IMG/VR virus record: IMGVR_UViG_3300049929_000026
Coordinates: 62,001-126,000 of that record
Origin: a virus
Reading direction: 5' to 3' (one strand)
Length of the DNA: 64,000 nt
Under the pieces are notes generated by a model. The model worked only from the letters and a program-made list of their open reading frames with translations, was not told the origin of the DNA and did no database searches. Positions 17,557-24,596 of this stretch are shown here, in pieces (positions within the stretch are counted from its first letter, which is position 1; every line of letters begins with the position of its first letter). A program made the translations under genes and the position numbers.

Positions 17557-17935
17557 GCTCCGCCATCTGGGCTATGAATGTGGCGGTAAGCTTCTGTTTC
17601 TGTTCGAGAATCCGAATGCGTGAACCATGGTCATTCACTCGGCGGCGGAGGTCCTTGCATTCCAGGCCGATTTCGATCGTGTTCTTCTCCAGGTCGTCGA
17701 TCGCTTTGAGCGTCTCTTGTGGCAACAGATCCTCCAGTGCGCGCTTGCTCACGTAGAGGGCGCGCCCCACGCGCTTAGCGTAAGTGGTGGCGTTCCTGCG
17801 CTCAAGCGACCGTAGGAGGCGGTAGACGTACTTGCGGCGCGTCGCGCGCGTCATGCTGGCGAGCTTCGGGTGGCTGGGCTCGAGGATTTTGGCGAGCTCC
17901 ACGAGCAGGAACCATCGGTCGCGGCGGGGCCTCAC
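17531..17935 (-). CDS. coiled-coil protein, paralog of 18441-18815
   Basis: 134 residues from GTG 17935 (MRPRRDRWFLLVELAKI), overlapping the HNH gene by 4 bp. An N-terminal ~75-residue domain with a helix-turn-helix look (MTRATRRKYVYRLLRSLERR then TYAKRVG, LYVSKRALEDLL) precedes a C-terminal coiled coil. The gene at 18441-18815 has the same start MRPRRxRW and layout. They bracket the HNH gene. A DNA-binding role is inferred only from shape. Confidence 0.55.
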   Translation of the reverse strand: MRPRRDRWFLLVELAKILEPSHPKLASMTRATRRKYVYRLLRSLERRNATTYAKRVGRALYVSKRALEDLLPQETLKAIDDLEKNTIEIGLECKDLRRRVNDHGSRIRILEQKQKLTATFIAQMAELDRDATGT

Positions 17936-18444
17936 GGGTCGAGTCCTGGCAACGGGATATCGCCGCGCGCTTCGAGCCATCGGCGGCGGATATCCACCTC
18001 ACTCAGATCGGGGCGCCGGGCCAGCCAACGCGGGAGCGTCAGGTCGGTCTTGTTGCTATTGCAGGGCTGGCAGGCCGGAGCGAGATTCCCCTCATCGTGT
18101 CGACCGCCGCGCACGAAGGCGACGATGTGGTCGAGCACGAGCAGATCGGCCCGTGTTCCACAATACAAGCAGGAGTAGCCGTGAAGGCGTTCAAGACGCC
18201 AGCGCAGTCCGACTGGGTGAGGCGAGCGACGGGCCGCGATTGCGCTAAGCGGCTGCCGCAGTGATTCCGTGATCGTCAGGTCCTCATCCGGCGCCTGGCC
18301 CCACCGGCCGAATGCACGTTCCTTGGCCAGCCGAAGCGCTCCCAAGCCACCACCATCCGCATCCAAGCTCGACTCGAAAATTAGACGCTTGAAAGCCTCC
18401 TCGAACCGCTCCCCGTCATAGGCGGTACCGCGTCGGCGCGTCAC
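17932..18444 (-). CDS. HNH endonuclease
   Basis: 170 residues. C-terminal HNH domain: CLYCG (first zinc pair), VLDHIVAFVRGGRHDEGNL (catalytic His) and ACQPCNSNKTD (second zinc pair and final Asn). The N-terminal half is helical and unrecognised. Could be a homing or packaging-associated HNH nuclease; no large-terminase gene is adjacent, so the former or a host-directed role is as likely. Confidence 0.85.
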   Translation of the reverse strand: MTRRRGTAYDGERFEEAFKRLIFESSLDADGGGLGALRLAKERAFGRWGQAPDEDLTITESLRQPLSAIAARRSPHPVGLRWRLERLHGYSCLYCGTRADLLVLDHIVAFVRGGRHDEGNLAPACQPCNSNKTDLTLPRWLARRPDLSEVDIRRRWLEARGDIPLPGLDP

Positions 18445-18815
18445 GGCAGCAACTTCCGTTCGATTTCCGCGAGGCGTAGCGCCTGGCCACGGATGAGCGC
18501 TCCCTGCGCCTTTATCGTCGCTCTCAGCCTTTTTAGTTCCGCCTCCAGAAACTCCACCCCCGGATCGCGCTGCCCGTGTTCTTTGGCGCTAGCCAACAGC
18601 GGCAGGCAGACCCTTTTGACGAAGATGTCTCCACCGGCTCGCTTCGTGTATGCCGCCGAATCGCGACGCTCAGCGCTGCCAACGAGCCGGCGAACCGCTT
18701 CGCGTTGGCGTTTCCTGTCCTTGTCGGCGATCTTCGTCCAGAACGCCGGGTGGTGTTCAGGTAACGCACCGAGAACCTCCGGCATGGAGAGCCAGCGTTG
18801 GCGACGAGGTCTCAT
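18441..18815 (-). CDS. coiled-coil protein, paralog of 17531-17935
   Basis: 124 residues from ATG 18815 (MRPRRQRWLSMPEVLGAL), chosen because it overlaps the upstream stop as ATGA. N-terminal compact domain with AYTKRAGGDIFVKR aligned to AYTKR-like TTYAKRVGRALYVSK of its paralog, then a C-terminal coiled coil (LEAELKRLRATIKAQGAL). Function unknown. Confidence 0.55.
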   Translation of the reverse strand: MRPRRQRWLSMPEVLGALPEHHPAFWTKIADKDRKRQREAVRRLVGSAERRDSAAYTKRAGGDIFVKRVCLPLLASAKEHGQRDPGVEFLEAELKRLRATIKAQGALIRGQALRLAEIERKLLP

Positions 18816-19168
18816 CCTGGCCAGCTCGGTAGCAACGAGTCGACGCCATCGGGGCATTTGCATCTTCCCGGACGCTTATGGCACTCGGCGCAGAGATCTA
18901 ACTCCGCATGCTCGGCGAAAGCCTCGTCCCCCACCGCCATCCGTATCTGTTGCTCTATCAGAGCTCGACCGCGAGCCTTCACATCGATCGCGTCACGGAG
19001 CCTCTCGTTGATTACGGCTCGATTGGATTTCTGGCGTTTGGTCGGTTGAGTACTCGGGGCATCGGATGCAGCGAGTACTCGTTCGGCGGCGGCTGGGGTG
19101 AGCCACCGCCTTATTTGACCTCGTTCGGCGTCACTTAGGCGCGCCTTCCCGGTCTCCCCCCCCCTCAC
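18812..19168 (-). CDS. unknown protein with Cys/His cluster
   Basis: 118 residues from GTG 19168, overlapping the upstream stop. Helical N-terminus; the C-terminus has CAECHKRPGRCKC, a likely zinc-binding knuckle. The start region contains a run of nine G on the coding strand (19156-19164), a place where sequencing or slippage errors are likely. Not recognised. Confidence 0.5.
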   Translation of the reverse strand: MRGGETGKARLSDAERGQIRRWLTPAAAERVLAASDAPSTQPTKRQKSNRAVINERLRDAIDVKARGRALIEQQIRMAVGDEAFAEHAELDLCAECHKRPGRCKCPDGVDSLLPSWPG

Positions 19169-19623
19169 GACTCACTCACCGGAAAACAGATGTCGCGCTT
19201 CCAGAGCTCGAAAGCGTACAAGGCGTCCGACTTCTGCAGCCGCCCGGCCGAAGTCGCCTGCCAGTTCTGCCCGTCGTCGATCACGCAGGTCAGGCACAAG
19301 AGCTCGCCGCGCTTGGCCCGCTCGAGCAGGACTTCGAGGTGCTGGATGATGACCGCCGAGTACTCTGACCGGCTGGTGTCGATGGCGCGGAGGTTTGTGG
19401 GCGCTCGGCCGGACTCTCTGACCTCGACCGGCTGTCCCAGGACGTCCGTGGCGGCTAGGTCCGGCGGCTCGGTCTCGCGCGCTACCAGCTCGGTCGGCGT
19501 CTCACCGCAGATCACGCACGGAAACTCGAATCCCGGCACCTGCCCGATGCTTTTCTCCTCGCAGCCCGGCTTCCGGTGCTTCTCGCAGCGCCAGTTCCGG
19601 CGGACGAGCTTGATCTCGGTCAT
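19165..19623 (-). CDS. unknown protein with N-terminal zinc-binding Cys
   Basis: 152 residues. N-terminal CEKHRKPGC and CVICG suggest one zinc site; the C-terminal half (VIIQHLEVLLERAKRGELL then LTCVIDDGQNW) resembles the small phage/bacterial proteins that contain an ELLxLxxV pattern. Coupled to the upstream gene by a 4-bp overlap. No function assigned. Confidence 0.55.
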   Translation of the reverse strand: MTEIKLVRRNWRCEKHRKPGCEEKSIGQVPGFEFPCVICGETPTELVARETEPPDLAATDVLGQPVEVRESGRAPTNLRAIDTSRSEYSAVIIQHLEVLLERAKRGELLCLTCVIDDGQNWQATSAGRLQKSDALYAFELWKRDICFPVSES

Positions 19624-20555
19624 TCCGCCGCCTGGGCCGCCGCCAGACCGCGTTCCATCGCCTCAGCGAAGGCAGCCTCGCTCATCCGCATCAGCACCCC
19701 GCCACGCCGCCCCTGGCCGCCCTGGCGCGGCTCAGTGGTCAACTGACAACGTGCGCGTCCGGTGCGGTCCTGAAAGCTCCTGAGGCCCGGCACGGCGCGC
19801 TTGGTCGCGAACCAGATGTCGTGCGCCTCGGCGTCCGCGGCGTGCGCTCGGTTCAGCGCCTCCCGAACTAGCTTCGCCCGGCGCGCCTGCTCGGACCGGT
19901 TGATCTTCCCCTTCCGGACTGGGGCGGGCTCGACGCAGGCGACGAACAGCTGGGCCGCGTCGTCGCAGAGTTCAAAGGCCAGCGCCGCGTAAACTCCGAG
20001 CCCCTCGTTGGTGTTCGTATTGCTACCCGTCCGAGTTGGGTCGTGTTGGCCCACGCGGCCGTCTGAGCCCTCAACATACCGATCCTTGGCTCCGAAGCCT
20101 TGGTCAGCCCGATACTGTGCTCTAGGGGCGCTGTAGCGCTTGCAGAGGGTGTTCTGGGTGGCGGCCGGCACAAGTCGCCAGGCTGCCATCAGGTGCCGAT
20201 GCAGCTCGATCTCGCCGATTCCGAGTACGCCTACGCCTAGCTGCATATCGGTAAAATGGTGCTTGTAGCTCCCTGCGCCGTCGAGATTGCCGGTCCCCCC
20301 AACCGAGCCGCGCTCAATTTGAGAGACCACGCCGGCCAGGGTGCCGCTTGCGCCCATCGCGGCGTCACCGCAAAGCAGAAACCACGCGAGTTGGTCGTCG
20401 TAAGACCCGTCTCGGGCTGGCCGAGGTCGGCGGTCTTTTGGAAGCTCGCGCGGCGACTCGACGGCCACGCGCGGCACGAGGGTCAATGTAGGCGCTAGGA
20501 CAACCGACTCACTGGTTACCGGGATCAACTCGGTAACCGCTTGCAATTCGGACAT
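19620..20555 (-). CDS. unknown 311-residue protein
   Basis: Begins MSELQAVTELIPVTSESV. A central segment (residues ~95-150) with GVGVLGIGEIELHRHLMAAW and a Lys/Arg-rich segment around residues 215-235 are visible. No family was recognised. The C-terminus is Gly/Arg/Gln-rich. A palindrome copy at 19735-19750 lies inside its coding region, one of only two clearly intragenic copies. First gene of the leftward cluster below the Cas12-like operon. Confidence 0.6.
   Translation of the reverse strand: MSELQAVTELIPVTSESVVLAPTLTLVPRVAVESPRELPKDRRPRPARDGSYDDQLAWFLLCGDAAMGASGTLAGVVSQIERGSVGGTGNLDGAGSYKHHFTDMQLGVGVLGIGEIELHRHLMAAWRLVPAATQNTLCKRYSAPRAQYRADQGFGAKDRYVEGSDGRVGQHDPTRTGSNTNTNEGLGVYAALAFELCDDAAQLFVACVEPAPVRKGKINRSEQARRAKLVREALNRAHAADAEAHDIWFATKRAVPGLRSFQDRTGRARCQLTTEPRQGGQGRRGGVLMRMSEAAFAEAMERGLAAAQAAE
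19735..19750. promoter_or_regulatory. palindromic site, intragenic
   Basis: GTGGTCAACTGACAAC inside the 311-residue gene, encoding CQLTT on the minus strand. Its intragenic position resembles an internal regulatory or transcription-stopping site more than a promoter operator. Confidence 0.5.
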
Positions 20556-20602
20556 ATTTGAGACACTCCTTGGGGGGTCAGGGCGGTTCCAGGAGTGCTG
20601 AG

Positions 20603-20646
20603 ACCCCGAGGCGAGCTGTGGCGGCTGGCTTCGGGGTTTTGTTCGT
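20603..20646 (+). terminator. possible rightward terminator
   Basis: ACCCCGA (20603-20609) pairs with TCGGGGT (20631-20637) and is followed by TTTGTTCGTT on the plus strand. The 91-bp gap it lies in separates two minus-strand genes, so it would stop rightward, antisense transcription. The loop is long (21 nt), so support is moderate. Confidence 0.35.
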
Positions 20647-20919
20647 TCAACTGCTAAGCAAACTCTCCTGCTCAGCGGCCCGCAGTTGTCTGAGCTGCGC
20701 TTCGATCCGCTGAGAATCCACGGTTGGGACGCCGTCGCGCGCCCAAATGCTCCAGATCCTCTCTGCTTGGCAGAGGCTCTCGCTGTCGCCGGTCGCAGCC
20801 ATTACGCAGCACCTATCGATGACCCAGAGCACGTCGTTCGGCTCTAACCCGCCTATGTCAGAATCAGTGCCAGCTTGCGACATTGTCTTCAGAAACATCC
20901 CGCGGATCCTTTCCGTCAT
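20647..20919 (-). CDS. small unknown protein in the Cas12-like operon
   Basis: 90 residues, MTERIRGMFLKTMSQAGTDS. Acidic, with a DVLWVIDRCCVMAATG segment and a C-terminal helix. Not recognised. It is preceded by a free-standing 16-nt piece of the CRISPR-like repeat (20951-20966) and a palindrome copy (20986-21001), so its expression is likely controlled separately from the gene upstream. Confidence 0.55.
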   Translation of the reverse strand: MTERIRGMFLKTMSQAGTDSDIGGLEPNDVLWVIDRCCVMAATGDSESLCQAERIWSIWARDGVPTVDSQRIEAQLRQLRAAEQESLLSS

Positions 20920-20950
20920 CAGTACAGCGCCTAGTACAACGCCTTCCCGA

Positions 20951-20966
20951 CTCTCAACACCTGACT
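20951..20966 (-). repeat. isolated 3' end of the CRISPR-like repeat
   Basis: On the minus strand AGTCAGGTGTTGAGAG, identical to the last 16 nt (sense) of the two 36-nt repeats at 21644-21750. The remaining 20 nt of the repeat are absent. It lies 31 bp upstream of the start codon of the 90-residue gene. Confidence 0.65.
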
Positions 20967-20985
20967 CTTTTTCTCTTCGTCAGCG

Positions 20986-21001
20986 GTGGTCACGTGACAA
21001 C
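20986..21001. promoter_or_regulatory. palindromic site (GTGGTCAnnTGACCAC family)
   Basis: GTGGTCACGTGACAAC in the 138-bp gap between the 90-residue and the coiled-coil genes, upstream of the former. Confidence 0.6.
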
Positions 21002-21057
21002 ACGTTACACTGCCTTGCGGCGGTTTGCCACTGTGAGGCGCTGGCGAGCGCCACAAA

Positions 21058-21633
21058 TCAAGCGGCTTTTGCTTTTCCAACCTGCTTCTGCAGCCGGGCG
21101 TTCTCCCGCTTCAGCGCCGTCACCTCCTTCGTGAGCGCCGCCACCTCGGTCTTTAGCCGGGCATTTTCCAGCTCTAAGCTGCCCTGCCGCTGGACGGCCC
21201 GGGTTGACGGAGCCAATGGGGCTTTCTTCTCGATCACGCCGTTGACGATACGTCGCACCTCCTTGGGGCTCGGCGCGCAGTGGTTTGCGTTGATGAACTG
21301 ATCGAGCGACGCCTCGACGAGCTGAACATTCGCCGTGTCAGCGGTGGCGCCTGGCGCCAGAAGGGCATGGCAAGACTCCACTCCAAGCGCCCGCACGCGA
21401 TCCACGCCGTAGATCTCGATCGCCTGGATCACGTTCCCATAACGGTTGAGCCCCATCGCGTTTGGGAACTCCCGCTGCAGGAAGTCACTGAACATCGGCG
21501 TCTCTGGCGTCTTCCAGATGCCCTGCGTCTCTACTGCTCGAAGCTCGAGGAAGAGATCAACTCCGCTCTCCAGCCAGTTAGCTAGGAGCGTACGGATTTT
21601 GGATACGGCTTGTTCATATGCTTGATTGCTCAT
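21058..21633 (-). CDS. coiled-coil protein downstream of the repeat array
   Basis: 191 residues from ATG 21633, preceded by GGAG at a good distance; the array's last repeat ends 10 bp before the start. Residues 1-130 are mixed helical (LLANWLESGVDLFLELRAVE, a VRALGVESCHALL segment), and residues ~150-190 form a Lys/Glu/Leu leucine-zipper-like coil (ELENARLKTEVAALTKEV). Family not recognised. Lying between a full and a partial repeat copy, it may have been inserted into or evolved with the array. Confidence 0.65.
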   Translation of the reverse strand: MSNQAYEQAVSKIRTLLANWLESGVDLFLELRAVETQGIWKTPETPMFSDFLQREFPNAMGLNRYGNVIQAIEIYGVDRVRALGVESCHALLAPGATADTANVQLVEASLDQFINANHCAPSPKEVRRIVNGVIEKKAPLAPSTRAVQRQGSLELENARLKTEVAALTKEVTALKRENARLQKQVGKAKAA

Positions 21634-21643
21634 TTTAACTCCA

Positions 21644-21750
21644 CTCTCAACACCTGACTTTTCTCTGATCCGTTCCGAGAGCTGGATTCGCACAGCTGAG
21701 GACGGGTGCCCAACCTCTCAACACCTGACTTCTCTCTGATCCGTTCCGAG
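21644..21750 (-). CRISPR. mini-array: two 36-nt repeats, one 35-nt spacer
   Basis: Repeats at 21644-21679 and 21715-21750 differ at one base; on the plus strand each begins CTCTCAACACCTGACTT and ends TCTGATCCGTTCCGAG. The spacer is 21680-21714 (35 nt). Repeat length, spacer length and position 54 nt downstream of a Cas12-like gene in the same transcriptional direction fit a type V array. The sense repeat begins CTCGGAACG, much like known phage Cas12j repeats that begin GTCGGAACG. With only two repeats, a simple tandem duplication cannot be ruled out. Confidence 0.65.
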
Positions 21751-21804
21751 CGGTCATCAAGACCGCCAGCAAATTCGCGCTCTTGCCGTCCGCTTTGCGA
21801 GCGG
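21751..21804 (-). ncRNA. hairpin-rich segment between effector and array
   Basis: Two perfect short hairpins: CGGTC-ATCAA-GACCG (21751-21765), abutting the first repeat, and CCGCT-TTGCG-AGCGG (21790-21804), next to the effector stop codon. GACCGC and GCGGTC (21761-21766, 21801-21806) could also pair over a longer distance. Could be a guide-RNA scaffold (tracr/scout-like or omega-RNA-like) or a processing or termination element. No T-tract follows. Confidence 0.4.
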
Positions 21805-23430
21805 TCACTCCGCGGCCCCTGCTTCTGGGGCCAGAGAATCCGAACCGCTCGCAGTCTTGACGCCCTTCTTCCCGAGTCCGCGCTTCTTCGCGCCGGCCTC
21901 CTGCATCTTCGCTAGCGCGTGTTTCTTGCCCACATCGAGTAGATGATTCGCGCATGCGATACCATCCACCGATGCCTTCAATTGGCATTGCTCGCAACGA
22001 AACCAGGCCGGCACTCGCACAACCCGTTTCCAGACCTCGCCGTCGATGCGTTTGAACTCAACGACGTTGTCGCGGTGCTCAACGTTCGCTTCCGATGTGT
22101 GCGAGCAAGCCGGACATCGCTGCGAGACGAAGCGCGCGTTCTTGTAGTGCGTCCGGATCCCCACCTTGGTGAGCGCCCGATCGATCGTCTGCTGGCTTTC
22201 GTAGTAAGGCCACTGATGGATCAGTCGCTTCAGCTCGCTGTGGGCCTGTCCCTCGGTCTGCTTCTCGAAGTTCTCCCGGATCCCGGTCATGTTCTCCATA
22301 AACACGTCGCTAACTCCATGAAGCGTGCACCAGCGAGCGAAGTCCGCCGCGCGCTGCCGGATCCGGTCCTTGACTCGCCGCGCTTCTCGATCGCCGATGG
22401 CAGTCAGCGGGAGTTCGCGACGCTTCACGCCGCGTCCGCGGGACCCGCTGCCATGGGCACGCATTCCCTTTGCGATGCGGCGTCTCTGCGCGGCATATTG
22501 CTCACGCATCGCGATGATGTCAGTCCCCGGATCTTCCCACGTTGTGCCGTCCTCGGACATCGCCAGCATGAACACGTTGATCCCGAAGTTGCAGGCTACC
22601 GCATTGCCTGCCTTGTAGCCTTCGGCTCGGTGCTGAGACCACGAGATGAGCGCGAACCATTTACGCTTTCGCTCGTCGAACTTGATCCCGACCTTTCCAA
22701 GCTTGATCGACGCCTTCTCTTCGAGTTCGAACAGAGCTCGGTCCCTAGCCGCGCGCGCTGCCTTCATTACCTTGTCAGTGGCGTCTTTCGGGAGCGGTTT
22801 CTTGGCGGATCGCTCGAGCTCCACCACGCCTGCTCGGTTGCCCGCTCCACCCACCAGTTGCCTCCAAAGAACCACGGCGTTGCCGCCGCAAGGTGCAACA
22901 ACGAGAGACGTTGCACCTTTGCCGGTGCCAAAGAAAGGGAAGGTGAGCCGGGCATCGTCAGGTGTCCCTGAGACTTCGCAGTTGCGTCCCTCCGAGAAGA
23001 AGGACTTGCCGGACCCTTCGAACGTCGGCACGCCCGCGCGACCAGCCAGCAGATCCTTGAGATGCTGCCCAGCGAAGCGCGAAAGTATGTGGTCCGAGGT
23101 TTCGCTACACAGAACGTCCCCGGGCGGGACGTGAGCCGCTGCGTAGTCTTTGCCTGACTTCTTCAGCATGTACGCGCATCGTCGCTCCATGCCGCGAGCC
23201 CAATGGAATCGCAGCCGCTTACGGACATCGTTCTGCCAGGTCGTGCTTGGTTTCTGCTTCTCCGATATCGCCTCGAGTTGGGAAATGGCGCCAGGGTATA
23301 CGTCACGTAGCGAGAGATTCAGCGCCATCGGCAGTGTCTCGCGAAGGGCTCGCATTCGCGCTCCGAGTTCGCTCCAGCTACCATTTGCTGGCTTGACGAT
23401 CTCAACCTTGAGCGTCCCTGCCAGCTTCAT
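21805..23430 (-). CDS. compact Cas12-like (type V) effector, RuvC-I Asp replaced by Asn
   Basis: 541 residues. N-terminal segment VEIVKPANGSWSELGARMRA resembles the wedge start of compact Cas12 proteins, not the RLYPT start of TnpB. Wedge/REC region to ~265. RuvC-I strand AVACNFGINVF places Asn281 where D of (G)IDxG is expected. A bridge-like Arg-rich helix with GSGSRGRGVKRREL follows. RuvC-II has FMEN (Glu379). Zinc ribbon C439-C442/C479-C482. RuvC-III has VDGIACAN (Asp489). The C-terminus is Lys-rich. The Asn suggests a binding-only enzyme. It is coupled to a 63-residue gene upstream and followed by a repeat-spacer-repeat unit. A TnpB-derived protein that has become a regulator is the main alternative. 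Confidence 0.75.
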   Translation of the reverse strand: MKLAGTLKVEIVKPANGSWSELGARMRALRETLPMALNLSLRDVYPGAISQLEAISEKQKPSTTWQNDVRKRLRFHWARGMERRCAYMLKKSGKDYAAAHVPPGDVLCSETSDHILSRFAGQHLKDLLAGRAGVPTFEGSGKSFFSEGRNCEVSGTPDDARLTFPFFGTGKGATSLVVAPCGGNAVVLWRQLVGGAGNRAGVVELERSAKKPLPKDATDKVMKAARAARDRALFELEEKASIKLGKVGIKFDERKRKWFALISWSQHRAEGYKAGNAVACNFGINVFMLAMSEDGTTWEDPGTDIIAMREQYAAQRRRIAKGMRAHGSGSRGRGVKRRELPLTAIGDREARRVKDRIRQRAADFARWCTLHGVSDVFMENMTGIRENFEKQTEGQAHSELKRLIHQWPYYESQQTIDRALTKVGIRTHYKNARFVSQRCPACSHTSEANVEHRDNVVEFKRIDGEVWKRVVRVPAWFRCEQCQLKASVDGIACANHLLDVGKKHALAKMQEAGAKKRGLGKKGVKTASGSDSLAPEAGAAE

Positions 23431-23618
23431 TGAAAATCCTCCAAGTGATTCAAGGCAACCATCGACCGGCTAGTCAGGTGTTGACCATGCGACAAGCGCG
23501 TGGTCCTGCGGCCGAAGCCACTCAGCGAGTACGAAGACTCGCTATCTCGACGGTAGATCGCCGGTATTACCGGTCGTTGGCTGCCTTCAATCACTGTTCC
23601 AAAATAGAACCGACTCAT
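23427..23618 (-). CDS. small protein translationally coupled to the Cas12-like effector
   Basis: 63 residues from ATG 23618 (MSRFYFGTVIEGSQRPVI), preceded by AGGAG at 9 nt; its TGA overlaps the effector ATG (ATGA). Small, basic, Arg/Ser-rich. No known domain. Because of the coupling it is likely made in proportion to the effector and may be a partner or regulator. A GTG at 23696 would give 89 residues but lacks a good RBS. An inverted 13-nt piece of the array repeat lies inside it. Confidence 0.6.
   Translation of the reverse strand: MSRFYFGTVIEGSQRPVIPAIYRRDSESSYSLSGFGRRTTRLSHGQHLTSRSMVALNHLEDFQ
23472..23484 (+). repeat. inverted 13-nt copy of repeat end
   Basis: AGTCAGGTGTTGA on the plus strand equals the first 13 of the 16 nt that end the sense repeat, here in the opposite orientation. 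With the copies at 20951 and 21644-21750 it brackets the effector gene. Confidence 0.45.
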
Positions 23619-23707
23619 GTAGACCTGCTCCTGTCCGTTTACGCGGACCATGCCCGCGGTCGTGTGATAGCGACGCGCGGGCAACTTCAATCGCACCCCC
23701 CGGGCTG

Positions 23708-23723
23708 GCTGTCAAGTGACCAC
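23708..23723. promoter_or_regulatory. palindromic site upstream of the Cas12-like operon
   Basis: GCTGTCAAGTGACCAC; one half is perfect. It lies 90 bp before the start of the 63-residue gene, so it is a candidate operator for the effector operon. Confidence 0.55.
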
Positions 23724-23934
23724 CAAAGCCCGGCGCCTCTCGTTCCTGCTTGTCGCTACTGACGTGATTCCAGTGATTACGCGTCTTTGCGGCGTCCCGG
23801 TCGCTCTCCGGGCGCCCCGGAGTTGCCTGGGCGCAATGTTCGCTTTAGCCTAAACAACAGGTCCAAGCACGTCGGCGCAAGCCGAAGGACGCCTCCGCCA
23901 CGGGGTAACGCTGCCTAGCCCGGTAGGGCACGCA
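23724..23934. other. divergent intergenic region
   Basis: 211 bp between the leftward Cas12-like operon and a rightward gene. It must contain promoter(s) for both directions, but no clear -35/-10 pair was identified. CGCAATGTTC followed by C/A-rich CTTAG occurs twice (about 23835 and 23931, the second overlapping the start codon of the plus-strand gene). CCGGGCGCCCCGG near 23807 is a short inverted repeat. Confidence 0.4.
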
Positions 23935-24513
23935 ATGTTCAACTTAGACAAATTCGCCAATGCGGTGCTGCTCGTGTTGAACGAGAGTCCGTCGCCGCCT
24001 GGGTTGACGGTGCTTCTGAAGGTGCTGTTTCGGTCGGACTTCGCACACTATCAGGAGCATTTGCGTTCGATCACCGGAGTGGAGTACGTGGCACTCGAGC
24101 GCGGACCTGTTCCCCACGACTACCGCTCGCTTCTTCAGAAGCTAGCAAGCCGGGGCGACGTTGTGGCCGAACGTGTCGACGTTGCCTCGGGCTACAAGCC
24201 CATGGAGTGCTACCGCGCGCTCCGCCGTCCGGATCTCGCGGCCTTCGATCCGAGCGAACTTGCGGTGCTACGCGCGGTCATTGCGGCGGACGCGGGCAAA
24301 ACGGGAAAGCAGCTGAGCGACGAGACACATGCCGAACTCCCTTGGCGGGCTGTCTGGCGCGACGGGGAAGGCGAATCCGCCCAGATCCCCTATGCCCTCT
24401 CTCGCTGGGAAGAGAACCGTTGCAATGCGGCGGACCTCACTCAAGCCGCAAACGAGCTGCAGCGAACCGATGTGCAGGCGGTGATTGCGCAACTTGTTCG
24501 ACCAACTGGCTAG
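23935..24513 (+). CDS. Panacea-domain (DUF4065) antitoxin-like protein
   Basis: 192 residues. The order LLKVLFRSDFAHYQEHLRSI, then TGVEYVALERGPVPHDYRSL is the hallmark of the DUF4065/Panacea domain (SocA/GepA-like), found as the antitoxin of many unrelated toxins and in phages. The C-terminal half carries a second helical part (TGKQLSDETHAELPW). On the plus strand, against the general direction. No classical toxin is adjacent: an IS fragment and two small ORFs follow. Confidence 0.75.
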   Translation: MFNLDKFANAVLLVLNESPSPPGLTVLLKVLFRSDFAHYQEHLRSITGVEYVALERGPVPHDYRSLLQKLASRGDVVAERVDVASGYKPMECYRALRRPDLAAFDPSELAVLRAVIAADAGKTGKQLSDETHAELPWRAVWRDGEGESAQIPYALSRWEENRCNAADLTQAANELQRTDVQAVIAQLVRPTG

Positions 24514-24596
24514 CCAGCAGCCGTGCCGAGACACATGCCACTGGTGCGGCGCTCCGTGCCGTTCGAATCGGATGTTGCCGCGCTGCGAATGCGATA

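Noticed and set aside
21943-22971. Plus-strand frame of 342 codons opposite the Cas12-like gene
   Set aside because: Antisense shadow of a GC-rich gene; no homology pattern and no RBS.
21805-23430. Calling the 541-residue protein an ordinary IS605 TnpB
   Set aside because: The N-terminus and length fit compact Cas12 better, RuvC-I lacks its Asp, a 36-nt repeat pair follows, and no transposon ends are evident. It remains the main alternative.
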